A stretch of DNA of 64,000 nt, taken from positions 186,001-250,000 of the forward strand of contig CAXBBL010000004.1 in NCBI GenBank assembly GCA_963974215.1. The letters run 5' to 3'. A model generated the notes under the pieces. That model was not told where the DNA came from and ran no database searches. It saw nothing but the letters and a program-made list of their open reading frames with translations. The stretch is from Croceimicrobium sp963974215. Its GTDB lineage: Bacteria; Bacteroidota; Bacteroidia; Flavobacteriales; Schleiferiaceae. Below are positions 43,731 to 51,738 of the stretch, one piece after another. A program made the position numbers and the translations under genes. Position 1 is the first letter of the stretch. Each line of letters begins with the position of its first letter.

Positions 43731-43738
43731 CAAATCTA
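43731..43738 (-). promoter_or_regulatory. Promoter -7 box for the two MbnP-like lipoproteins
   Basis: TAGATTTG on the minus strand, exact TAnnTTTG match, directly after the acyltransferase stop and 40 bases before the ATG of the first lipoprotein. Confidence 0.5.
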
Positions 43739-43739
43739 T

Positions 43740-44516
43740 TTAAGCGTTGGATAATTCGCTTTCAATATCAATCTTTTTCATGGTGTTATAGTCCTCGCTT
43801 TGTTCGATGCTGTCCATTATCTGATCGAGAATCTCGGCCGAGTCTTTCTCGAAGTCAATTTTTAAAGGATCTTTAAAGCGAATACTTAAATTAACACCTT
43901 TCTTTTTTAGGAGTAAACCTTTTTTATCAAAAGCCCTACGGAAACCGTCTACTACGACGGGAATTACGATAGGTTTCGTTTCTTTAATGATGTGGGCAGT
44001 ACCTTTTCTTCCATTAACAAAAGGAGTAGTGGTTCCTTGCGGGAAGGTGATTACCCAACCATTTTCCAAAGCGGTAAAGATTTTTTGAATATCCCGCGGA
44101 TCAACGCCACGGTCAACATTTTTACCAGCTGAACGCCAGGTTCTTTTGATAGAGACACTGCCTACATTAGCAAATAGCTTGGGTAACAAGCCCGCCGACA
44201 TCGTTTCAAGGGCGGCTATGAAAAAGATATTTAGCTTCGGGTTTAAAACGAAAAAAGGGAAGTTTATACGATCGTAAATACCCCATTTAGCGCAGCAAAA
44301 AACTTGATAAAGACCGGTTACATCGGCGAAGTAAGTTTGGTGATTACTAACGAAAAGTACATTCTGTTTTCGCAGGCCTTTTAAAATATGGCTTCCGGAA
44401 ACCTTCGTTTTATTGGCAATATTAAAACGATAAAATGCAATACTGCCAAAAACGAATATCAGTAAACGTTTAAGCAGCAATGAATTACCAAAAGAGTCCT
44501 TAAATTTTAACTTCAT
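43740..44516 (-). CDS. PlsC-family 1-acylglycerol-3-phosphate-type acyltransferase
   Basis: Protein of 258 residues with a hydrophobic N-terminal segment and the acyltransferase motifs FVSNHQTYFADVTG (motif I, near 55) and FPQGTTTPF (motif III, near 155, in place of FPEGTRS). It probably acylates lysophospholipid on the inner membrane. Motif I has His and Asp separated by five residues instead of the usual four. A promoter box is 18 bases before the ATG. Substrate unknown; the family call rests on motifs and length. Confidence 0.84.
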   Translation of the reverse strand: MKLKFKDSFGNSLLLKRLLIFVFGSIAFYRFNIANKTKVSGSHILKGLRKQNVLFVSNHQTYFADVTGLYQVFCCAKWGIYDRINFPFFVLNPKLNIFFIAALETMSAGLLPKLFANVGSVSIKRTWRSAGKNVDRGVDPRDIQKIFTALENGWVITFPQGTTTPFVNGRKGTAHIIKETKPIVIPVVVDGFRRAFDKKGLLLKKKGVNLSIRFKDPLKIDFEKDSAEILDQIMDSIEQSEDYNTMKKIDIESELSNA

Positions 44517-44534
44517 TTTTTAGTTCCTTCGGCG

Positions 44535-44542
44535 CAAATATA
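44535..44542 (-). promoter_or_regulatory. Promoter -7 box for the acyltransferase
   Basis: TATATTTG on the minus strand, exact TAnnTTTG match, 18 bases before the ATG. The rest of the 224-base spacer up to the Nudix gene shows no gene or clear signal. Confidence 0.55.
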
Positions 44543-44740
44543 AGCTTTGGAAAATTTCTAGGATGCGCTATTCAGCACAGTCCGTGCATAAATTAGAACT
44601 GAAGGTCGTTAAATTACAGGAAACCTCATGCGTAGATTCTTCACTAAATCCTAGTCTTTCCCTGTCTTCCTTACCGTTAATTGCTAGCCCTTTATTTCGC
44701 TAAAGTATCTTGAAGCTAGGTGTTTACAGAGGCAATCAGT

Positions 44741-45409
44741 CTAATTTTGAATAGAACTTAGGTTGGTCCTTAGTAAGTGCTTTAGTTCGGCAAGCATCAT
44801 AGCTGTTGCCCCCCAAATTTTTAATCCAGCAATATTAAAGGCAGGAACTTTCACTTTTTGTCCCGAGCCATACTTGATTTCAGTTTCTCGCAAAGTTTCG
44901 GAGGCAAATAACTGGTTTAGAGCGATGGTGAATATTTTAGCGACTTCTTTTTCTTCGGGTAGTTTTTCTAAAACCTTATTACTGAGCGCCACAAAAGGAT
45001 AAACTAAAAAATTGCTGGGGGGTATGTATACAGGACTTAAGGCGCCTAAAACTTCTAGGTCAGCGCGATTAATACCAATTTCCTCTTCAGTTTCGCGCAA
45101 GGCGGTATCTAAAAAATCTGAATCTTCTTTTTCGCTCTTTCCGCCTGGAAAACTAACCTGTCCGCTATGCGTGCCGTTATAAGTAGAACGGAGGATAAGA
45201 ACGACCTTAGGTTGGCTGTTGTCGTTTTCAATTAAAACTAAAACTGCTGCTTTCCTTATCTCATCTTGCTTTAATGCACTTAAATCCGTTGATTTCCTGT
45301 TAGGCGGAAGGGCAGCTTGATGGGCTAAGCTTCCAGGTAAAGGCTGCTTTAAACTATTTCTTAAAGACTGACTGAACTCTTGGAACTGCAAATTTGTTGT
45401 TTTTAACAA
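44741..45409 (-). CDS. Nudix hydrolase, CoA-pyrophosphatase-like
   Basis: Protein of 222 residues with the Nudix box SFPGGKSEKEDSDFLDTALRETEEEIGI near 95-120, matching GX5EX7REUXEEXGU with two extra residues. The preceding LILRSTYNGTHSGQVSFPGG and the UPF0035-like region fit the CoA/acyl-CoA pyrophosphatase (NudL/YeaB) subgroup. It would clean up CoA derivatives. The frame's first codon is TTG; a later start at the next TTG is possible. It lies divergently opposite oxyR. Confidence 0.85.
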   Translation of the reverse strand: MLKTTNLQFQEFSQSLRNSLKQPLPGSLAHQAALPPNRKSTDLSALKQDEIRKAAVLVLIENDNSQPKVVLILRSTYNGTHSGQVSFPGGKSEKEDSDFLDTALRETEEEIGINRADLEVLGALSPVYIPPSNFLVYPFVALSNKVLEKLPEEKEVAKIFTIALNQLFASETLRETEIKYGSGQKVKVPAFNIAGLKIWGATAMMLAELKHLLRTNLSSIQN

Positions 45410-45458
45410 AAGTCTTACAAAAAAATGAATGGTATAACATTTAATAGGTTTTTTATAT

Positions 45459-45466
45459 TAGATTTG
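45459..45466 (+). promoter_or_regulatory. Promoter -7 box for oxyR
   Basis: TAGATTTG, exact TAnnTTTG match, 20 bases before the oxyR ATG. Confidence 0.55.
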
Positions 45467-45486
45467 AATAATATTAGAATCAATTT

Positions 45487-46428
45487 ATGACACTTACTCA
45501 ATTAAGCTATCTGATTGCGGTAGACAACCATAGGCATTTTGCCAGAGCAGCCGAGTCCTGTTTCGTTACACAGCCCACGCTAAGTATGCAAATACAGAAG
45601 CTAGAAGAGGAGTTGGGAGTTTTATTATTTGACCGTTCCAAGCATCCTGTTCGGCCAACCTCAATTGGTGAAAAGCTCATTCAACAAGCACGTACCATAT
45701 TAAACGAAGCGGAGCGCATGCAGCAGATTCTCCAAGAATCTAAAAATGTATTGGAAGGACCGTTTAAACTTGGGATTATTCCCACTGTGACATCTTCAAT
45801 TGTACCGCGCTTCTTACGTCAGTTTAATAAAAAGTTTCCGAAAATTCAATTACAAATTATTGAGCTAACTACAGAAATGATTTTAGAAAGATTGCAAAAA
45901 GATGACTTAGATGCCGCCATTTTAGCTACTCCTTTAGACGAACGCTCCATTATAGAGAAACCTCTTTATTACGAGCCTTTTATGGCCTACATTCCCGCTG
46001 ATCACAAACTGGGTAAGGAATCTTTTATTACTAATTCGGAGATTGATATTGACGATGTATTACTTCTGAACGAAGGTCACTGTTTCCGCAATAGTGTCTT
46101 AAATCTTTGTAATTCAAGCCCCAGCTTAAGTGCCAAGAATGTCGATTTAGCATCTGGTAACTTTGATACGCTGGTAAAGTTGGCTAAGAAGGGATACGGT
46201 ATGACGCTCCTGCCTTATCTTTATGCGATAGATATGTCAACCGAAGAGCAAGCTTTTATTAAGCCCATTGCCGACCCTAAACCAACACGTGAAATTAGCC
46301 TCGTTTATACTCGCGCCGAATTGAAAATAAAGGTTATTGAGGAATTAGCACGTATAATAAAGGCCAGTGTTCCTGAGAAATTATTGAATGAATCTGACCA
46401 AGTTTTAAGTCCTGTGCACCAAGCGTAA
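45487..46428 (+). CDS. oxyR: OxyR-type peroxide-sensing LysR regulator
   Basis: LysR-family regulator of 313 residues: N-terminal helix-turn-helix (FARAAESCFVTQPTLSMQIQKLEEELGVLLFDR, about 17-50) and a ligand-binding domain. The two redox cysteines C199 and C208 sit in EGHCFRNSVLNLC, at the same numbers as in E. coli OxyR, where oxidation forms the activating disulfide. It therefore likely senses hydrogen peroxide. Target genes are not visible in the window. It is followed by a Lon-substrate-domain protein and a cyclophilin, possibly on one transcript. Confidence 0.92.
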   Translation: MTLTQLSYLIAVDNHRHFARAAESCFVTQPTLSMQIQKLEEELGVLLFDRSKHPVRPTSIGEKLIQQARTILNEAERMQQILQESKNVLEGPFKLGIIPTVTSSIVPRFLRQFNKKFPKIQLQIIELTTEMILERLQKDDLDAAILATPLDERSIIEKPLYYEPFMAYIPADHKLGKESFITNSEIDIDDVLLLNEGHCFRNSVLNLCNSSPSLSAKNVDLASGNFDTLVKLAKKGYGMTLLPYLYAIDMSTEEQAFIKPIADPKPTREISLVYTRAELKIKVIEELARIIKASVPEKLLNESDQVLSPVHQA

Positions 46429-46458
46429 GCTTATGATTTTTACCCTGAATTAATAACT

Positions 46459-47055
46459 ATGAAAAACCACCCGCTATTTCCGCTCAAACTATTCTTATTG
46501 CCCGGTGAGTTCACCCAGCTTTATATTTTCGAAGAACGCTATAAACAGCTGGTTCATGAATGCTTGGCGGAGTCTAAGACCTTTGGAATTGTCTATTCAG
46601 GTAAATTAAATTTAAAGAACTTGGGGTCTTTAGTCAAGGTAGTAGAAATTTCTAAAGAGCATTCGAATGGAGAGCTGGATATTATTGTGCAATCTGTGGG
46701 TGTATTCGTACTTGAGCGTTTTTATTTCAAGGCCCCGGAAAAGTTATACCCTGCAGGGGATATAACTTTAATAGAATCTCCTTTTTCGAATGACTTGGTT
46801 TCGCCAGAATTATTAAAACTATATCGCAGCTATTTTGCCGACAAAGATCATCCAGACCCAGAGCTGCTATGGCGGTCCTCCCTCGAGTTGGTGGATCTTT
46901 TGAAAGGTCTTTTTCTTAGTGATTTCGAAAAAATGGACTTGGTGCAATTGGAAGATAAGACCGCTCTTGAAGCGTACCTAAAAAATTATATTCGTTATTT
47001 GCAATTGCTCGAAGATCAAGAAAAAAATGTTTACCAAAACATCTATCTCAACTAG
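46459..47055 (+). CDS. Lon-substrate-binding-domain protein (no protease part)
   Basis: Protein of 198 residues consisting of the Lon N-terminal/PUA-like LAN domain: LFPLKLFLLPGEFTQLYIFEERYKQLVHECL at the start, then FGIVYSGK and the downstream EL(D)IIVQSVGVFVLERFYF. The AAA+ and protease parts of Lon are absent. Stand-alone members are widespread and of unclear role. It lies 30 bases after oxyR and overlaps the cyclophilin gene by 29 bases, so it is likely in one operon. Confidence 0.87.
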   Translation: MKNHPLFPLKLFLLPGEFTQLYIFEERYKQLVHECLAESKTFGIVYSGKLNLKNLGSLVKVVEISKEHSNGELDIIVQSVGVFVLERFYFKAPEKLYPAGDITLIESPFSNDLVSPELLKLYRSYFADKDHPDPELLWRSSLELVDLLKGLFLSDFEKMDLVQLEDKTALEAYLKNYIRYLQLLEDQEKNVYQNIYLN

Positions 47056-47809
47056 TACCCTAATTCTCATGGTTCTTTTTGCTTTCGCAAGATGCGATTC
47101 GAAGGTGACTGCCGATTCTAATCAGGAAAACGATCAAGTAAATAAAGCTTCTGAGAAAAAATCTACGCAGCAAATTCCGTTAGATAAGGGTAGCTATTTG
47201 TCCTTTTTTAGCAATTTTCCGCAAGATCACTTGCAGGATACCTTTGTAGTGCACAGTGAGTTTGGTAAAATTGAAATCGTGCTTTTTAGCAATACTCCCC
47301 TGCATGCTGCCAACTTTGTTCACCTAGTTGAAAAGGAGTATTTCAATGGTACTTGGTTTCATCGCGTTAGCGCTAATCATGTAATTCAAGCGGGAAATAA
47401 TGACGATCCCCACACTGTGAAAAAGCGTAAGGCCATAGGTGAATATCAGTTGCCTGCGGAAGCCCTCAATGACAATTACCATTTTTATGGGGCTGTTGCT
47501 GCGGCTCGATCTTATACTAATAATCCCGAAAAACGCTCCGACCCTTATGAATTTTACATCAGTCTAGGGGAGAAATATAGTGCAGGTCAGCTATCCATAA
47601 TGGAGGAGAAGTATGACTTAAGTTTGAACGAGGAGCAAAAAAATCAATATCAGAATATAGGAGGGAGCCCGCACTTAGATGGAGAACATACCGTTTTTGG
47701 CAAAGTTATAAGCGGCATGGGGGTGGTTGAGGAGATTAGTCGCCAAGAAACGGATAGCGGCGAGTGGCCCCTGAAAAATATCCCTATTAAAATAAGCATT
47801 AAGAATTAG
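47027..47809 (+). CDS. Cyclophilin-type peptidyl-prolyl isomerase, exported
   Basis: Protein of 260 residues with an N-terminal hydrophobic segment ending FAFARC, a weak lipobox, then a low-complexity linker and a cyclophilin domain (about 70-258): NTPLHAANFVHLVEKEYFNGTWFHRV, IQAGNNDD, and GEHTVFGKVISGMGVVEEI. Cis-trans prolyl isomerase of the periplasm or outer membrane. The catalytic core is shortened in places, with a longer central insertion (EEKYDLSLNEEQKNQYQ) as in Bacteroidota forms. Its start overlaps the Lon-domain gene. Confidence 0.9.
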   Translation: MFTKTSISTSTLILMVLFAFARCDSKVTADSNQENDQVNKASEKKSTQQIPLDKGSYLSFFSNFPQDHLQDTFVVHSEFGKIEIVLFSNTPLHAANFVHLVEKEYFNGTWFHRVSANHVIQAGNNDDPHTVKKRKAIGEYQLPAEALNDNYHFYGAVAAARSYTNNPEKRSDPYEFYISLGEKYSAGQLSIMEEKYDLSLNEEQKNQYQNIGGSPHLDGEHTVFGKVISGMGVVEEISRQETDSGEWPLKNIPIKISIKN

Positions 47810-47835
47810 CTAAGCTTTTTGCCTAGTTTTTTTAC

Positions 47836-47843
47836 TATATTTG
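47836..47843 (+). promoter_or_regulatory. Promoter -7 box for the leader peptide transcript
   Basis: TATATTTG, exact TAnnTTTG match, seven bases before the ATG of the 29-residue leader peptide. It is the only consensus box between the cyclophilin gene and the gene at 48016. Confidence 0.6.
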
Positions 47844-47850
47844 AACTATC

Positions 47851-47940
47851 ATGTTAGTACACAATCATAATAATAATACGATGCGCAATTGGATCAAGTA
47901 TCCAAGGGCGGGGTATTATATGTTATTATGGTTTAACTAA
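47851..47940 (+). CDS. 29-residue leader peptide ahead of an intrinsic terminator
   Basis: Small frame MLVHNHNNNTMRNWIKYPRAGY (first 22 residues) ending YMLLWFN and TAA. Six Asn and two His fall mostly in residues 4-13; Trp, Tyr and Phe are dense from 14 on. It starts seven bases after a promoter box and ends 18 bases before a strong terminator, with the target gene beyond. This order is that of an attenuator leader. Within it lie TTGGAT/ATCCAA (47889-47894 with 47900-47905) and GCGGGGT (47908-47914), which can pair with the terminator's 5' arm. Whether it is translated is inferred. Confidence 0.5.
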   Translation: MLVHNHNNNTMRNWIKYPRAGYYMLLWFN

Positions 47941-47958
47941 TCTGTAAGGAACAATTAT

Positions 47959-47994
47959 AAAAAACCCCGCTAGGTCAATCTAGCGGGGTTTTTT
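47959..47994 (+). terminator. Strong intrinsic terminator between leader peptide and next gene
   Basis: AAAAAACCCCGCTAG pairs perfectly with CTAGCGGGGTTTTTT around a six-base loop, followed by a T-rich stretch. It is symmetrical, so it could also work on the other strand. It is located 21 bases before the gene at 48016, with no promoter box between. The 5' arm ACCCCGC (47964-47970) can alternatively pair with GCGGGGT at 47908-47914, an antiterminator possibility. Confidence 0.88.
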
Positions 47995-48015
47995 GTTTAT
48001 CAAAAACCGAGAAAT

Positions 48016-48381
48016 ATGAGTGCATTAATTAGTTTACTGGAAAAGCAGAAAAAAAGAGAATGGTATATCGCCTTTGATATTCCTGCCAAAGAAAAGAACG
48101 CCGAATGGTTGACCATGCGCATGATGGAAGATGGAGCCGCAGATTTCTGCGAAACCATGCAAGCTTTTTTGCCGAACAACGCTAAATTGGTTCGTAAGGA
48201 GGTGAAGTTGACCAACTACAAGGCGGCTAGTCCTTCTTCTAAGATGAAAATTAGAGCGCAAATTTCTGCCACAAATAACCGTTCATATGTACTGCGAATG
48301 CACTGCCACGAGTTAAATCACAAGGGGCAAATGAATAAAATATCGCGCGTTGAATACCACTATATCGAGAAGAGGTTTTAA
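48016..48381 (+). CDS. Small protein of unknown function, possibly hotdog-like
   Basis: Protein of 121 residues: MSALISLLEKQKKREWYIAFDIPAKEKNAEWLTMRMMEDGAADFCETM and so on. The sequence from about 35 to 121 (VRKEVKLTNYKAASPSSKMKIRAQI, HCHELNHKGQMNKISRVEYHYI) has the alternation of helix then strands seen in thioesterase-type hotdog folds, but I see no diagnostic catalytic residue and do not name a family. No signal peptide. No promoter consensus lies between the terminator and its ATG, so transcription must come through that terminator. Confidence 0.6.
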   Translation: MSALISLLEKQKKREWYIAFDIPAKEKNAEWLTMRMMEDGAADFCETMQAFLPNNAKLVRKEVKLTNYKAASPSSKMKIRAQISATNNRSYVLRMHCHELNHKGQMNKISRVEYHYIEKRF

Positions 48382-48421
48382 TATACGCACATCCTCAAAT
48401 AACATAAATGCATGTATCACC

Positions 48422-48450
48422 AAGGCCGACTTAGGAAACTAGTCGGCCTT
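48422..48450 (+). terminator. Intrinsic terminator after the 48016 gene
   Basis: AAGGCCGACT and AGTCGGCCTT form a ten-base perfect stem with a nine-base loop, followed by a T-rich run (TTCTGTTTT). It lies 41 bases after the stop of the small gene and before the tricorn-type protease. Confidence 0.85.
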
Positions 48451-48527
48451 TTCTGTTTTACCTAAGGCCTAAATCATTATTTTCGTGACTCTAACCCATT
48501 CTCTGCTCGATTTCAAATCAACATTTT

Positions 48528-51500
48528 ATGAGAAAATTATACTCTTTTCTTTTTGTGCTTGGCGGCATTAGTCTTCTTCAAGCGCAGAATACTTTTGTAG
48601 TGGACCCTCAATTGTCGCCTAATCAGAAAAGTATCGCCTTTTCCTATCAGGGCGATATTTGGATTATGGATGATGCTCAATCAGTAGCGCGCCGTCTAAC
48701 CGTACATGAAGCTTATGACGCTTCGCCCTTTTTTAGCCCTGATGGGAAAAGCATTGCCTTTAGCAGTAACCGTTATGGCAATAATGATATTTTCGTAATG
48801 CCTGCTCAAGGTGGCAGTCCACAACGTTTAAACTATCATTCTTCGAGTGATAATATTAGCGATTGGTCGCAAGAGTGGGGCATCCTATTCGCCTCTAACA
48901 GAGATTATAATCAAGTAGAAAGAGACCGCGAAATTCATAGCATTTCTCCACAAGGGGGTAATCCGAAAAGAATTTTAGACGCCTTTGGTGAAATGGCAAC
49001 GGCTTCACCTGATGGGCGTTACATTGCGTTCGCTATTGGAACTTGCCGGATTAGTCGCGAAAATTATTCAGGGCCAGCCGATAATGATATTTGGCTATAC
49101 GATTCCAAAGAAAATACCTATCGCGCTTTAAGCGAGAACACAGTTAATGATATTTATCCGCAATGGGCCAGTAACAAAGAGCTGGTTTTCCTTTCGAGTA
49201 AAGCAGGTCGATATAACCTCAAGAAAATTAATATCGACAGCAAGGAGGAAGCTTGGCTAAGCGACTTCTCCAAAGAGGGTATTCATTACTTTTCCCTTGC
49301 GGGAGATAAGTTGCTTTATGCCAAAGGTCCGAAAGTTTACTTAGGAGAACTACAAAATGCCGCGGCTGCTAAAGAAGTTAAAATCAACTTAGCTACAGAC
49401 TATCGTTTTTATCCTGTGGAAAGAGAGAGCTTTAGTGGTGGGATCAGAGATTTTAGTATTTCTCCATCAGGCGATTATGCCCTGATTGAAATTAGAGGCG
49501 AGCTCTTTATTAAAAACTTGGATAAAGATGAGTCGCGTACAGCAAATTTAAGTAAACATCCTTATTTCGATCGTGAAGCCATTCTTTTAAATGATGAAAT
49601 TGCTATTTTTAGTAGCGATAGAGCTAATAATCAGTATCAATTTTATACCGCAAGTTCGCAAGAAGAGGCTAAACCCGTATTATTTAAATCGCTCCGTCAC
49701 CAAGTGAAAGAAAACCTAAAGGCAGAGGGTGATTTACGTGACTTGAACTTAGCGCCTAATGGTAAAAAAGTTAGTTATACACTTGCTTCTCAAAAACTAA
49801 TTGTAGCGGATATTTCAGATAAAGGTGAAATCTCCAACCCAAAAGTTTTGGTAGATGCTTGGCATGGGGCTGAAGGTGTAGCGTGGAGTCCAGATAGTCG
49901 GTTTATAGCCTACAGCCATAGTGACTTGAATTTCAATACGGAAGTATTCATTCAGTCGGTAGAAGGAGGCGAAGAAGTAAATGTTAGTATGCACCCCGGT
50001 TCTGATTACTCTCCCTTCTGGAGCGCAGATGGTTCTAAATTAGCTTTCATTTCTGATCGTAATAATGATGATGCCGATGTTTGGTTTGCTTGGTTAAATC
50101 GGGAAGATTGGTTGAAATCTGAAGAGGAACGCGAGCAAGGTTATTACTTTAACGATGCGCCTGAAGAAGAGAAGGAAAGTGAGGAAGAGGATAAGGACAA
50201 AAAGGATAAAAAGAAAGAAGTAGAAATAGAACCGATAGTTATCGATTTCGAGAATATTCACCGTCGTTTGCAGCAAGTGACTTCATTTATAGGCAGCGAA
50301 GGAAATGTGCGTGTCTCTAAAGATGGGGAGACTTTTTACTTTACACGTTACGATTATATCGCTAAGGGTTCAGACCTTTATAAAGTAAAGTACGATGGCA
50401 GCGATTTAGAGCAAATCTCTAAGGGAGGTTCTAGCCCATCTTCACTAAAGTGGGATAAAGACTATAAGGGATTTTATGGCTTATCGCGCGGTAAGTTGAA
50501 GCATATCAATGCCGAGTCGGGGAAAATCACTTCCTATCCGCATGAAGCGAAAATGAATTTAGATAAGCTAGAGGAAAGAAAGCAGGTATTTGATGAAGGT
50601 TGGCGCTTAATTAATCAGCGTTTTTACGATCCTGACTTCCACGGCGAAGACTGGGAAGCACTGAAGGATTATTATCGTCCATGGGCTTTATCAGCCAGTA
50701 CTAATCAAGACTTTCAATTGGTTTACAATTTAATGCTGGGCAGACTAAATGCCTCCCATATGGGTCTCTACGGAAGTGGGGAAGAAGACGTACAGAAGGA
50801 GAGAACAGGAAGATTGGGAATTGAATTTGAAACCACTTCCAAAGGTTTAAAAGTTACCCGACTGATCCCGAACTCGCCAGCCGATAGAGCTAAAAACAAT
50901 TTAAAGCTGGGTGATATCATTACTAGCATTAATGGTGAAGCGATCAGTCCGCAAGGCAATTTTTATGAAAACTTGGTAGAAACGGCGGGTGATCCAGTTA
51001 TTCTTGAAGTCGAATCCACCGACGGTAAGAAGGAAATTGTGATTCGTCCCAGCAACAGCGTTGAAGATGAGCTATACGAAGAATGGGTGGCCGATCGCGC
51101 TAAATTAGTAGATGAATATTCCAACGGTCGTTTGGGTTATATTCATATTAAAGGAATGGATAAGCCTAGTTTTGAGCGTTTTGAGCGCGAGCTAATGGCT
51201 TCGGGTTATGGCAAAGAAGGCATTGTTATAGATGTGCGTTATAATGGGGGTGGTTGGACTACCGACTATTTAATGGCGGTATTAAGTGTTCGTCAACATG
51301 CTTATACCATTCCTCGTGGAGCGGCCAATAGCTTAAAGGATAATAAGAAGTTTAAAGAATTTTATCCTTATAGCGAGAGATTACCTTTAGCAGCTTGGAC
51401 TAAGCCGTCAATAGCCTTGTGTAATGAAAGTAGTTATTCAAATGCGGAAATTTTTAGTCACGCCTACAAGACATTAGGTATAGGGACTTTAGTGGGGCAG

Positions 51501-51731
51501 CCTACTTTTGGAGCCGTAATTTCTACCGGCGGATCCTCGCTTTTAAATGGATCATTTATTCGCTTGCCCTTCCGCGCTTGGTATGTGAAATCAACGGGAG
51601 AGAATATGGAAAATGGTCCGGCGGTACCCGATATTTTAGTGGAGAACCATCCCGCTTCGAGAGCTAGAAATGAGGATGCCCAGCTGAAGGTAGCAAGCGA
51701 AACACTTTTAAAACAAATCGATAATAAATAA
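48528..51731 (+). CDS. Tricorn-type S41 protease
   Basis: Large exported peptidase of 1067 residues with a signal peptide (1-19). Two beta-propellers (about 25-300 and 300-535) with WD40/PD40-like units (SPDGKSIAFSSNRYGNNDIFVMPAQGG) are followed by a charged linker (about 545-570, EEDKDKKDKKK), a C1 helical region (about 670-760), a PDZ domain (GRLGIEFETTSKGLKVTRLIPNSPADRAK, about 757-840) and the S41 catalytic domain, with NESSYSNAEIF near 966-976 holding the nucleophile. Archaeal tricorn works downstream of the proteasome; bacterial exported forms probably process peptides in the periplasm. A C1 peptidase follows seven bases on. Confidence 0.93.
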   Translation: MRKLYSFLFVLGGISLLQAQNTFVVDPQLSPNQKSIAFSYQGDIWIMDDAQSVARRLTVHEAYDASPFFSPDGKSIAFSSNRYGNNDIFVMPAQGGSPQRLNYHSSSDNISDWSQEWGILFASNRDYNQVERDREIHSISPQGGNPKRILDAFGEMATASPDGRYIAFAIGTCRISRENYSGPADNDIWLYDSKENTYRALSENTVNDIYPQWASNKELVFLSSKAGRYNLKKINIDSKEEAWLSDFSKEGIHYFSLAGDKLLYAKGPKVYLGELQNAAAAKEVKINLATDYRFYPVERESFSGGIRDFSISPSGDYALIEIRGELFIKNLDKDESRTANLSKHPYFDREAILLNDEIAIFSSDRANNQYQFYTASSQEEAKPVLFKSLRHQVKENLKAEGDLRDLNLAPNGKKVSYTLASQKLIVADISDKGEISNPKVLVDAWHGAEGVAWSPDSRFIAYSHSDLNFNTEVFIQSVEGGEEVNVSMHPGSDYSPFWSADGSKLAFISDRNNDDADVWFAWLNREDWLKSEEEREQGYYFNDAPEEEKESEEEDKDKKDKKKEVEIEPIVIDFENIHRRLQQVTSFIGSEGNVRVSKDGETFYFTRYDYIAKGSDLYKVKYDGSDLEQISKGGSSPSSLKWDKDYKGFYGLSRGKLKHINAESGKITSYPHEAKMNLDKLEERKQVFDEGWRLINQRFYDPDFHGEDWEALKDYYRPWALSASTNQDFQLVYNLMLGRLNASHMGLYGSGEEDVQKERTGRLGIEFETTSKGLKVTRLIPNSPADRAKNNLKLGDIITSINGEAISPQGNFYENLVETAGDPVILEVESTDGKKEIVIRPSNSVEDELYEEWVADRAKLVDEYSNGRLGYIHIKGMDKPSFERFERELMASGYGKEGIVIDVRYNGGGWTTDYLMAVLSVRQHAYTIPRGAANSLKDNKKFKEFYPYSERLPLAAWTKPSIALCNESSYSNAEIFSHAYKTLGIGTLVGQPTFGAVISTGGSSLLNGSFIRLPFRAWYVKSTGENMENGPAVPDILVENHPASRARNEDAQLKVASETLLKQIDNK

Positions 51732-51738
51732 TAAATTC

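Noticed and set aside
44543..44740. Spacer between the acyltransferase and Nudix genes as a possible gene remnant
   Set aside because: No frame, repeat or recognisable protein fragment; only the acyltransferase promoter box at its edge is supported.
50094..50276. Minus-strand hydrophobic frame inside the tricorn-type gene
   Set aside because: It is the complement of the Glu/Lys/Asp-rich linker, which reads as Phe/Leu/Ile on the other strand.
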